Source: Bacteroidales bacterium
GTDB taxonomy: Bacteria > Bacteroidota > Bacteroidia > Bacteroidales > F082
NCBI GenBank assembly: GCA_030690365.1
Contig: JAUYGX010000128.1
Coordinates: 1-35,324 of the forward strand
Length of the DNA: 35,324 nucleotides
Direction: 5' to 3'
The notes under the pieces: generated by a model
What the model saw: only the letters and a program-made list of their open reading frames with translations
Databases searched by the model: none
What the model was told of the DNA's origin: nothing
Shown: positions 1 through 7,130 of the stretch, piece after piece
How the letters are laid out: every line of letters starts with the position of its first letter
How positions within the stretch are numbered: the first letter of the stretch is position 1
Translations under genes and position numbers: made by a program

Positions 1-73
1 TTCCTATCGGCCCGAGATTGATGTCGTAATCCGATGCAATGATGCAATAAATGTACTTTCCGTCGCGTTGCAT
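1..73 (-). CDS. GvpF/L-family gas vesicle protein, N-terminal fragment (runs off the left edge)
   Basis: The frame opens with ATG at 73 and stays open to the window edge, giving 24 residues that begin MQRDGKYIYCIIASDYDI. This matches the start of GvpF/GvpL proteins, which typically open with a GKYIYGIIA-like strand, and it parallels the GKGIYIYGIVP-type start of the neighbouring gene. It begins one base after the stop of that gene, so the two are almost certainly co-transcribed and co-translated. GvpF/L proteins are minor vesicle components that contact GvpA and are needed for assembly. The family call rests only on these residues and on context; whether it carries extra domains cannot be seen. 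Confidence 0.75.
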   Translation of the reverse strand, partial: MQRDGKYIYCIIASDYDINLGPIG

Positions 74-74
74 A

Positions 75-1115
75 TTATTCCTTTATTTTTACAAGTATTA
101 GGTTGTCAATCACTTCATCCTTTACCAACGAGATATGCTCTTCTTTGGAAGATTGTCTGGCAGCATTAGAATAATTAAGCAGGGTATGGTACGCTTTATT
201 GATTCGGTCAAAGTTTTCTTTATCGCCATTTTGCAGCTGCATATCAGGATGGAATAACTTTGCTTTTTCCAGGTATGCTTTTTTTATTTCGCTTTCGGTG
301 GTATAATCATTCAGTCCAAGCTCGGCTTTAGCGTTAAACACTTGTTCAGGATTTAGCTCATCAACATCCAACGTAAAAAAACTATAACAGGGTAATGGTC
401 CTACCATTTTAAAATTAAGCTTTCCCTGATATTCCTCGTCAATACTAACCACTATTTGTTCAAATCTTTCCTGTTTGTTATGGCCAATTAAAAAAGCTGA
501 GTTGGTAATCATTTGATCATCCATCACCTCATGTACTTTTATATCCTTGCAAATCGCTGATAACTGGTGCTGAATATTCAACTCAACCGCTGTATTTTTA
601 CCTTTTAAAAGCTTTTGCACCAACATCCCTATCGAAACCTGATCAATCTGTGTAAGAGTATCCGAATTTTTTAGCAGTTCAGCTTTCATGGCCATAATAT
701 CAGGATGGGTTGCCATTTCATGAAGAATTTGGGTAAAATCAGCCCAGGAGGCCACCAGATCAATTTCGATCAGGTTCTCTATTTTACCAAGAGTGGCCAT
801 GATTAAATCAAAACCATTTGCCAATATTCTGATGACTTCCTGTTTCGTTTGCATGACTTTGCCAAGCCTCATGGGAATAATCATAGAAAAGCCCTTCTTC
901 TGAAGTTCTTCAACCGTTTTTTGATGATGTACAAGCAAATGCCCAAGCGATTCTCTGCTTAACTTTTCAATTTTTACTTCATATCTGTCAGAAACTATGG
1001 CTGATATATTATGAAAAGGTATGGCATAAACGCCAGAGCCTTCTAATGACCTAAAAATATCTGGACCGTACAGGTTAGGTACAATCCCGTAGATGTATAT
1101 TCCTTTTGCTGTCAT
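75..1115 (-). CDS. GvpF/L gas vesicle protein fused to a C-terminal J domain
   Basis: 346 residues. Residues 5-250 look like GvpF/GvpL: an N-terminal GIYIYGIVP strand, a central VHHQKTVEEL region, a PMRLGKV segment, and VGPLPCYSFF near 238-247, where family members usually have TGPWPPYSF. Residues about 265-313 form a J domain (Hsp40 type), with YLEKAKLFHPDMQ containing the HPD tripeptide at 289-291 that stimulates Hsp70 ATPase, followed by an FDRINKAYHTLL helix. The start overlaps the stop of the CDC48-type gene as ATGA, and the next GvpF/L starts one base after its stop, so it lies inside a tight operon. Family knowledge: GvpF/L are assembly proteins. Inference: the J domain brings DnaK to vesicle assembly or to aggregated GvpA. 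The domain calls are strong; the role of the fusion is inferred. Confidence 0.88.
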   Translation of the reverse strand: MTAKGIYIYGIVPNLYGPDIFRSLEGSGVYAIPFHNISAIVSDRYEVKIEKLSRESLGHLLVHHQKTVEELQKKGFSMIIPMRLGKVMQTKQEVIRILANGFDLIMATLGKIENLIEIDLVASWADFTQILHEMATHPDIMAMKAELLKNSDTLTQIDQVSIGMLVQKLLKGKNTAVELNIQHQLSAICKDIKVHEVMDDQMITNSAFLIGHNKQERFEQIVVSIDEEYQGKLNFKMVGPLPCYSFFTLDVDELNPEQVFNAKAELGLNDYTTESEIKKAYLEKAKLFHPDMQLQNGDKENFDRINKAYHTLLNYSNAARQSSKEEHISLVKDEVIDNLILVKIKE

Positions 1116-3259
1116 TTTTTTAATTCATTTTGTTTAACCACCAATTCAATGGCTTCATCAAAATACTTCCCAAGGATATTGATTTCCCCAATTGTTTCAG
1201 ATGATTTTCCTTTATTCTGATCGAGCAGGCCGCGTATGGCGAGCATGGCTGCTTTACGGCAAATAAATTCAATATCCGATCCTGTAAGGCTTTCTGTTTT
1301 CAAAGCCAGTTTATTCAGGTTTACTTTTTTATCCAATGGTTTATTTCGGGTATGAATACCAAATATTTTTTCTCTCGTGTAGACATCAGGGAGTGGCAAT
1401 TCAAATATCAGGTCGAACCTGCCACTTCTTAACAAAGCCGGGTCAATTAAATCGATCCTGTTGGTTGCTGCCAGCACAATAACTCCTTTCAAGTCTTCGA
1501 TGCCATCCATCTCGGTAAGGAACTGTCCGATCACCCGTTCGATAATACCCGAACCTGAACTGTCTTCGCTTCGCCGGGGAGTGAGACTGTCGATTTCATC
1601 AAGAAACAAAATACAGGGTGAGGCTTGTTTAGCCATCCTGAAAAGTTCTCTAACCCCTTTTTCCGATTCACCGATGTAGCGGCTAAGGATTTGTGGCCCT
1701 TTAACCGAAATAAAATTTACACCGCTTTCGCTGGCAAGTGCTTTAGCCAAATAGGTTTTTCCCGTGCCTGGTTTGCCGTGCAGGATAATTCCTTTGGGTG
1801 GTTTGGTGTCTGCTTTTTTAAAAAGATCGGCATATTTTAATGGCCATTCTACCGTCTCCATCAATGCATTTTTAATTTCTTCAAGGCCACCTACGTCTTC
1901 CCATTTTACATCAGGAACCTCAACAAACACCTCTCTGATAGCTGAAGGCTCTACCTCTTTCATGGCATCTGTAAAATTCTCCATCGTGACTTCCAACGAC
2001 ATGAGAATTTCGTATGGAATCTCTGCCATTTCGAAGTCGATTTGAGGTAGTATTTTTCTCAACGCTGTCATGGCTGCCTCGCGGGCCAGGGCTTCCAGAT
2101 CAGCACCCACAAAACCGTGGGTGATTTCTGCCAGTTTCTCCAAATCCACATCCATCGACAGAGGAATTCCCCTGGTGTGAATGAGTAAAATTTCAAGTCG
2201 GCCCTTTTTGTCAGGGATTGAAATAGAGATCTCGCGGTCGAATCGTCCGGGTCTTCTCAGGGCCGGATCGATGGCGTTGGGAATATTGGTCGCGCCAATC
2301 ACAATGACCTTTCCCCTTGACTCCAGTCCATCCATCAGCGAAAGCAGTTGGGCCACCACCCTTTTCTCCACTTGTTTTTCTCCGCCCATATCTTCTCGCT
2401 TGGGCGCAATGGCATCTATTTCATCAATAAAGATTATGGATGGTGCATGTGCCTGGGCTTCTTCAAAAAGTTTCCGGATGCGTCCTTCGCTTTCCCCGTA
2501 AAATTTTCCCATGATCTCTGGTCCAGAGATGTTGATGAAATAAGCATCGGTTTCATGAGCCACAGCTCTTACAATCAAAGTTTTCCCTGTTCCCGGGGGA
2601 CCATACATAAAAACCCCTTTTGGTGGCTGAATACCAAGCCTTTCGAATATTTCAGGATATTTTAACGGAAGTTCGATCATCTCCCTGATGCGTTGAACCT
2701 GCTGTCCGAGTCCGCCTATATCTTCGTAAGAAATTTTGCGTTTTTGTACTCCATCCTTCGTAGTCAATTCAAGCTGAATGGTAGTGTTGGAATGGATGAG
2801 CACCACTCCTTCAGGACTTGTGCCTGTTACCGTATAATCCACCGAGCGTGAACCAAATAGTGTGGCCCTCACTTTATCTCCTTTGGTTACTGACAATCCA
2901 TTGATGAGCGATCCTATATACCTGGCATCATCGGCCTTAAACAGTGAACTTGATTTGGATTCGGGTCTCAGTTTTATTTTTACTGCCTGGTGATAGGTAG
3001 TTTTAGCGATCTTCACTTTTTCATCAAGTCCGGCCTGGGCGTTTTCACGCGTTATGCCATCCATTTGAATGATTTTTCTTCCTCTGTCTTCAGGATAACA
3101 TGGCATGATCTTAACAGGAGTGGCCCGTTTACCTTCAATCAAAATCACATCCCCACTTTCGACCCCAATCAACTTCATGTCTTCAGGATCGACCCTGGCA
3201 ATGGCCCTTCCCACATCCTTGACCAGGGCTTCTTTTACGCGTAATATTAGTTCTTCCAT
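1112..3259 (-). CDS. CDC48/VAT-type AAA+ ATPase with two AAA domains, in the gas vesicle operon
   Basis: 715 residues with the layout of archaeal VAT and eukaryotic CDC48/p97. There is an N-terminal substrate domain (about 1-165, with double-psi-barrel-like ALVKDVGRAIARVDPEDM). D1 has Walker A GPPGTGKT at 220-227, Walker B IIFIDE at 275-280 and arginine-finger region RRPGRFD. D2 has Walker A GKPGTGKT at 495-502, Walker B ILFLDE at 550-555 and RSGRFD. Two small departures from consensus occur in D2: Lys for Pro in the P-loop, and Ser for Pro before GRFD. The family unfolds proteins or extracts them from complexes. Its stop overlaps the start of the GvpF/L-J fusion (ATGA), tying it to vesicle assembly. 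Remodelling or recycling of vesicle proteins is an inference; a housekeeping role is possible but less likely in this context. Confidence 0.92.
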   Translation of the reverse strand: MEELILRVKEALVKDVGRAIARVDPEDMKLIGVESGDVILIEGKRATPVKIMPCYPEDRGRKIIQMDGITRENAQAGLDEKVKIAKTTYHQAVKIKLRPESKSSSLFKADDARYIGSLINGLSVTKGDKVRATLFGSRSVDYTVTGTSPEGVVLIHSNTTIQLELTTKDGVQKRKISYEDIGGLGQQVQRIREMIELPLKYPEIFERLGIQPPKGVFMYGPPGTGKTLIVRAVAHETDAYFINISGPEIMGKFYGESEGRIRKLFEEAQAHAPSIIFIDEIDAIAPKREDMGGEKQVEKRVVAQLLSLMDGLESRGKVIVIGATNIPNAIDPALRRPGRFDREISISIPDKKGRLEILLIHTRGIPLSMDVDLEKLAEITHGFVGADLEALAREAAMTALRKILPQIDFEMAEIPYEILMSLEVTMENFTDAMKEVEPSAIREVFVEVPDVKWEDVGGLEEIKNALMETVEWPLKYADLFKKADTKPPKGIILHGKPGTGKTYLAKALASESGVNFISVKGPQILSRYIGESEKGVRELFRMAKQASPCILFLDEIDSLTPRRSEDSSGSGIIERVIGQFLTEMDGIEDLKGVIVLAATNRIDLIDPALLRSGRFDLIFELPLPDVYTREKIFGIHTRNKPLDKKVNLNKLALKTESLTGSDIEFICRKAAMLAIRGLLDQNKGKSSETIGEINILGKYFDEAIELVVKQNELKK

Positions 3260-3321
3260 CGATTGGTCATGATTTATTGATTGTATTGTTGCAAAGTTCT
3301 CTTGACAACGGCCAAACCTCC

Positions 3322-3339
3322 CTGCCTACCGGCAGGCAG
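3322..3339. repeat. Near-perfect 18-bp palindrome inside the gvp operon
   Basis: CTGCCTACCGGCAGGCAG reads the same on both strands except for one symmetric mismatch pair. It lies in the 121-bp gap between the ArsA/Get3-like gene and the CDC48-type gene, the longest gap in the operon after the gvpA leader region. It is GC-rich in an AT-rich spacer. As RNA it would form a short stable hairpin. It could be a REP-like dispersed repeat, an RNA processing or attenuation point, or both. Confidence 0.6.
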
Positions 3340-3380
3340 CTTTTTAATTGAATATTTCATTTTTTAATTTTTATCAACCT

Positions 3381-4340
3381 TCAACCTTTATCAGCATCCA
3401 CGTTTCGACCAAAAAGCACTGAAGTCAATCGGTTTAAAGCCTTATGTCCTTTCACCTCTTCAGCAAACAAGGGGACTTCAACTCTGTTGAAATCGCTGAA
3501 CATCTCACTAATTTGGTTCAGATACGGGGTCTGACTGGCGCGTCTTGCGATACAAAAATCACATCCTTCAGAAACCATTACATTGTTCACAATGATTTGA
3601 CGTGCAACTATTCCGGATGTACTCAGATCTGCGAGCAACCTGTTCGTTTCCATGATGGCCATCGCTTCAGGGATACAAACCGGAATAAATTCACTCTTGG
3701 TATTATTCTTCAGGATATTTTCTATTCGTTTAACCGTTTTTTTCAGATTTAGCAAAAAGGTATCCACCTCATCCTGGTGATAAGAACCGGAAAAGCTGGT
3801 TACCATAAAGCGATATTTCCATCTCATTCGGGCAGCCACTTTTATCCACTCATCCAGTAGCTTTGGCGAAGAAATCAAGCGCAAAGCATGACCTGTAGGT
3901 GCTGTATCCACCACATATTTATCGTATTCACCTTCTTCGATAAAATCGATGATTGTTTTAAAGCTCATCACCTCGTCAATACCGGGTATCGTTAAAGTCA
4001 GCATATCATCGATGTCGTCGTTATCGAGATTTGTGGAGGTCTCCAGAAGTTTTTTCAATTCTTTCTGGTGAGCTGTCTTGAATACAGACAGGGCTTCGTC
4101 AGCCACCACCTCGATGGCAGATAGGTTGGATGTCCCTTCAATTTTAACAACCTTAAACCCAATTTGTTGTTCAAGGCAATCCGAAACCGAATGTGCCGGA
4201 TCGGTGGAAATAAGCAATGTTTTGAAATTTTCAGATAAAGCCTTGGCCGTTGCAATAGCACAACTGGTTTTTCCAACACCACCCTTTCCTCCGAAAATGA
4301 TGAGTTTTAAATCCAGATTCTCTAAGCCAGCAAGTGCCAT
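3381..4340 (-). CDS. ArsA/Get3-family ATPase in the gas vesicle operon
   Basis: 319 residues, the size of a single-domain ArsA/Get3 protein. The deviant Walker A GGKGGVGKT is at 17-25, the STDPAHS switch I segment at 45-51, and the DTAPTGH switch II segment at 145-151. A CxxC pair (GCDFC, Cys260 and Cys263) matches the zinc-binding dimer motif of Get3. The arsenite-binding cysteine triad of ArsA pumps is not evident, and no arsB or arsC is nearby. Get3 proteins shield hydrophobic tail segments. Inference: here it may handle the very hydrophobic GvpA-family subunits. It sits 5 bp after the Hsp20 stop and before the CDC48-type gene. The family is certain; the substrate is not known. Confidence 0.9.
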   Translation of the reverse strand: MALAGLENLDLKLIIFGGKGGVGKTSCAIATAKALSENFKTLLISTDPAHSVSDCLEQQIGFKVVKIEGTSNLSAIEVVADEALSVFKTAHQKELKKLLETSTNLDNDDIDDMLTLTIPGIDEVMSFKTIIDFIEEGEYDKYVVDTAPTGHALRLISSPKLLDEWIKVAARMRWKYRFMVTSFSGSYHQDEVDTFLLNLKKTVKRIENILKNNTKSEFIPVCIPEAMAIMETNRLLADLSTSGIVARQIIVNNVMVSEGCDFCIARRASQTPYLNQISEMFSDFNRVEVPLFAEEVKGHKALNRLTSVLFGRNVDADKG

Positions 4341-4345
4341 GGTGT

Positions 4346-4864
4346 TTACTTTTTAATTCTGATTTCAAGAATGCCATTTGTAAATTTGTGATTTAAGCTC
4401 TCAATACCGGCTTTAACGGGTAGGAGCAATTCTTTTCTGTATTTCCGGGTTTTGCTTATTGCTGAAAATTCAAGGATATCTTCCTTCAGGTCGATAACAA
4501 TATCATCCTGCTCTATACCAGGCATTTCAGCAATTATTACAATTTCATTCTTTTCATCAAAAAGGTCTGTTATGGGTTCCCGTTCTTCATCTACTTTGGG
4601 ACCCTCTGGTGTTTTTTTAATATTCCCAAAAGTTTCTACTTTAGGAGAGCCTCCGCCGGCTGTGTTGATGGTGAAACCGTAAACGCCCTTCATCCCTTTT
4701 TTGATGTGATCGAAGTTGATTTCCCCTTCTTTTTTCACACCTCCTGATTCCTCGAGTTTTCCAGCGAGGTCCACGAGTTTTTCAATGCCTTTAAACAAGC
4801 CTCCGAGTCCGAAAAGGTCAAAACCAGACTCCTCTTTTTTTTCCTTACTGTCGTCGTGTTCCAT
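4346..4864 (-). CDS. Hsp20/alpha-crystallin small heat shock protein (GvpH-like)
   Basis: 172 residues. The N-terminal part is charged and glycine-rich (FGLGGLFKGIEKLVDLAGKL). Residues about 95-172 form the alpha-crystallin domain, with the IIAEMPGIEQDDIVIDL stretch typical of Hsp20 proteins and a C-terminal NGILEIRIKK strand. The N-terminal arrangement of a short amphipathic helix followed by a linker resembles the gas-vesicle GvpH proteins of archaea and proteobacteria. Small heat shock proteins hold unfolded clients without ATP. It lies between the GvpA/J-family gene and the ArsA/Get3-like gene. A role in keeping GvpA soluble before assembly is an inference from family and context. Confidence 0.87.
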   Translation of the reverse strand: MEHDDSKEKKEESGFDLFGLGGLFKGIEKLVDLAGKLEESGGVKKEGEINFDHIKKGMKGVYGFTINTAGGGSPKVETFGNIKKTPEGPKVDEEREPITDLFDEKNEIVIIAEMPGIEQDDIVIDLKEDILEFSAISKTRKYRKELLLPVKAGIESLNHKFTNGILEIRIKK

Positions 4865-4891
4865 TTTACTTACTATTTTAATTATCAGTGA

Positions 4892-5191
4892 TTAGGATTG
4901 CCTGGAAACAGCCTCAAGCTTTTCCAAACGGGCCTCTAAAGTTTCTTGTTGCTGCATCAGCTCCTTTTCCCTGGCTTTTGTCGACAGGTAAGTATCTTCC
5001 TGCCACCAGTTGATCCCCATTTCCATGGCTTTGTCAACCGAAGCAATAAGGAGCCTTATTTTAATGGTTATCAGGTCGATATCTGCAATCTGAATTTTGA
5101 TATCGCCTGCAATAACGATTCCTTTGTCGAGCACTCTTTCCAGAATGTCAGCCAGGCCGGTCGCGTTTATTGAATGTGAAGGTTCTGCCAT
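4892..5191 (-). CDS. GvpA/J-family minor gas vesicle structural protein (GvpJ- or GvpS-like)
   Basis: 99 residues. Residues about 9-65 carry the GvpA-family core: LADILERVLDKGIVIAGDIKIQIADIDLITIKIRLLI in pieces, with the conserved helix-strand-strand-helix pattern, then a MEMGINWW segment. The acidic, coiled-coil C-terminal tail (about 70-97, rich in Glu, Gln and Leu) is absent from GvpA and is typical of the longer paralogues GvpJ, GvpM and GvpS. These are thought to form the vesicle tips or to nucleate growth. It starts 14 bp after the stop of the small coiled-coil gene. GvpJ versus GvpS cannot be settled by eye. Confidence 0.88.
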   Translation of the reverse strand: MAEPSHSINATGLADILERVLDKGIVIAGDIKIQIADIDLITIKIRLLIASVDKAMEMGINWWQEDTYLSTKAREKELMQQQETLEARLEKLEAVSRQS

Positions 5192-5205
5192 GATAAGTTA
5201 TTGTT

Positions 5206-5523
5206 TTAATAGTCAATCGACATGGTTTTCCATTTTTTATCACCTGCCTCATTTTGAGGTTTTTTTTTCATTTTATCTTCTTCAGGTGTAATTCTGGGGG
5301 TTAATTTTTCATTGGTGAACTCTTGAATTTCTTTTAGTCGGGTCTGAATAAACTCAAGTCTTTGCAGAATTTTGATTTCTTCACCTTTCAGCCGGCTTCT
5401 TTCTTTTTCGTAAATATATAACTTGATGAAATCCGAATCTTCCTTATTAGGTATACCAGATTTATTGACATTTTGCATGGATTTAATGCTCTGTAGTCCC
5501 TTTATTTGGCTTGAAATGGGCAT
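5206..5523 (-). CDS. Small coiled-coil protein of the gas vesicle operon, function unknown
   Basis: 105 residues, no family recognised. Residues about 30-70 are predicted coiled coil (LYIYEKERSRLKGEEIKILQ and onward), followed by a Lys/Glu/Pro-rich, probably disordered tail. There is no signal peptide or membrane segment. It lies 32 bp after the gvpN stop and 14 bp before the GvpA/J-family gene, in the same direction, so co-transcription is very likely. Small helical accessory proteins (GvpG, GvpI and others) are common in vesicle clusters, but no specific match can be claimed. Confidence 0.7.
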   Translation of the reverse strand: MPISSQIKGLQSIKSMQNVNKSGIPNKEDSDFIKLYIYEKERSRLKGEEIKILQRLEFIQTRLKEIQEFTNEKLTPRITPEEDKMKKKPQNEAGDKKWKTMSIDY

Positions 5524-5555
5524 AATAATACGATTTTAGTGATGTAGAAATTTAC

Positions 5556-6473
5556 TTAAGTGTACTGTTCAATTAACTCGTTTACAATTAATTTCACTCT
5601 TTCCTGATTGGTTTTCGAGCCTATCCTGCTCGTTTCGGAAGTAAGGATGTCCTGACAAATTTTTCGGAACATGTCTTTTGATTCTGAAGGTGTTGTGTTC
5701 AGTGTGGCCAGCGTTTTTGCAATCATTATTGAACCCCGGATGGTAGGATCAAACTCTGTTTTACCGGATTCGCGCAATCCACGGACGATTTTGACAATCT
5801 TTTCAGTATCCTCAAGGGAAAGGTTCGACTTGGCCATGGTAATCTTCAACTCGGTTTCATAATCAAAGTGATCGAGATCCATGGTAACCATCCTGTCGCG
5901 CAGGGCATCCTGTGTTCTATTAACACCGGCATATTCTTCTGGATTTGAGGTGAAAATGGCCCGAAATTCAGGATGCACCTTCATATAATAATCCTCTTCT
6001 TTAGCAGATGAAGTGCTCAACATTCGTTCCTGAAGAATGGGTAGGAGGATATTATTTGCCTCTGGTCGAGAACGGGTAAATTCATCATAAATCAGTGTAA
6101 ACCCGTTTTTAACAGCAATTGTCAGCCTATTGTTCACCCACTGTTTCGACATATTCTCTTCATACTTGTGTACCGTGTGAATAAATTTATCGTCCAGCTT
6201 TTTATATTTATATCCTTGCTCGCTGCCGATAAGATCAGAGGTTTTATACTCGGCATCGCCATGAATAATCACTACCGGTCTTCCTATTTTACTTGCCAGG
6301 TGCATGGCCACCGTTGTTTTGCCCGTTCCGGAAGGTCCCCTGAAATGAACAGGAAACCCTGCTTTGATATAGGTGAGCCCACGACCTGTAATGTCTTTGA
6401 TATAATCTGTCTCAACAAAATTCGACATGGGTTTCAGCTCAAGTACGGTATTCATTACGTTATTATCACTCAT
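5556..6473 (-). CDS. gvpN: GvpN, AAA+ gas vesicle protein
   Basis: 305 residues, the normal length for GvpN, a MoxR-like AAA+ ATPase that promotes vesicle growth. Walker A GPSGTGKT is at 46-53, followed by the GvpN-characteristic HGDAEYKTSDLIGSEQGY stretch. Walker B TLIYDE is at 126-131, followed by FTRSRPEANN. A sensor segment FRAIFTSNPEEYAGVNRTQD and RDRM arginine region complete the module. It is downstream of the 60-residue gene with a 22-bp gap. In other organisms loss of GvpN leaves small biconical vesicles. The identification is firm. Confidence 0.95.
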   Translation of the reverse strand: MSDNNVMNTVLELKPMSNFVETDYIKDITGRGLTYIKAGFPVHFRGPSGTGKTTVAMHLASKIGRPVVIIHGDAEYKTSDLIGSEQGYKYKKLDDKFIHTVHKYEENMSKQWVNNRLTIAVKNGFTLIYDEFTRSRPEANNILLPILQERMLSTSSAKEEDYYMKVHPEFRAIFTSNPEEYAGVNRTQDALRDRMVTMDLDHFDYETELKITMAKSNLSLEDTEKIVKIVRGLRESGKTEFDPTIRGSIMIAKTLATLNTTPSESKDMFRKICQDILTSETSRIGSKTNQERVKLIVNELIEQYT

Positions 6474-6495
6474 GGTAGATATAATTATTTGTTAT

Positions 6496-6678
6496 TTACT
6501 TAAATTCCCGATTCGTCGTTTGTTCCAGTGTCTTTTTCCAAAGGATACTTGCCTCCTTGATTTCTTTCATGATGTTTTCTTTGGCAAGTAAAAAATCTTC
6601 TTTTCTTTTCACATATTTAGTCAGGGCTTCCTGTCTTTTTTGCAAACTTTTTATTATGTTGTTACCTACATCTTTCAT
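6496..6678 (-). CDS. 60-residue helical protein in the gas vesicle operon, function unknown
   Basis: Begins MKDVGNNIIKSLQKRQEALT and is strongly charged (many Lys and Glu), probably one or two long helices. No family is recognised. It lies 49 bp downstream of the zinc-repeat gene and 22 bp upstream of gvpN, in the same direction. Position and composition fit an accessory vesicle protein, but it could also be a non-conserved frame. Confidence rests mainly on operon position and on the good fit of the frame to the gap. Confidence 0.55.
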   Translation of the reverse strand: MKDVGNNIIKSLQKRQEALTKYVKRKEDFLLAKENIMKEIKEASILWKKTLEQTTNREFK

Positions 6679-6727
6679 CTATCGTCTTTACCATTGCAAC
6701 TTCTAATCATAAATTTTAAATACCCAA

Positions 6728-7039
6728 CTAATAAAAGCCTTTTCCCTTGCAGCGGGTACAAGGCAGTCCATCCACCGATTTGCCGGTTCCATTGCATTGA
6801 TTACAATGTTTATCGCTTTTAAAATGATTAATCCCAATTCCACCACATACAATGCAGTGCACTCTGGCACCAAGCGGATTTTTTCCGGTACCTTTACAAA
6901 ACACACACTCTTTAAATGGTTCTTCCACCTCAATAATACCAGTACCATTGCATGACAAACAATAAGCTTTAAAAGAAAGCAGATCGAATGGATCTCTTCC
7001 GGTTCCGCTGCAATAGGCACACTTGAGGTTTTTCTTCAT
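6728..7039 (-). CDS. DnaJ-type zinc-finger protein with six CxxCxGxG repeats
   Basis: 103 residues from the internal ATG at 7039 (MKKNLKCAYC). The frame is also open upstream to an ATG at 7114, but those 25 residues look unlike the rest, so the shorter form is preferred. It consists almost wholly of six CxxCxGxG-type motifs starting at residues 7, 27, 45, 62, 79 and 94 (one ends GGIG). Canonical DnaJ has four such motifs binding two zinc ions, so three zinc sites are possible here. No J domain is attached; a J domain sits on the GvpF/L protein further down the operon. Inference: a separate client-binding or redox half of an Hsp40 system. It lies between the GvpC-like gene and gvpN. Confidence 0.85.
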   Translation of the reverse strand: MKKNLKCAYCSGTGRDPFDLLSFKAYCLSCNGTGIIEVEEPFKECVFCKGTGKNPLGARVHCIVCGGIGINHFKSDKHCNQCNGTGKSVDGLPCTRCKGKGFY

Positions 7040-7130
7040 GGCGGCAATTGGATTAATAAAAACAAATAGAGTCGAAAAAACATGGCACATTCTTGCATCA
7101 AGCCTTTTCGACACTGTGGTTTGTTTTAAT

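Noticed and set aside
3381-4340. Arsenic resistance ATPase
   Set aside because: No arsenite pump, reductase or regulator nearby; the cysteine pair and vesicle context fit a Get3-type role better.
7040-7114. Upstream ATG extension of the zinc-repeat protein
   Set aside because: The extra 25 residues have no resemblance to the rest, and the internal start MKKNLKCAYC directly precedes the first zinc motif. Not excluded, but less likely.
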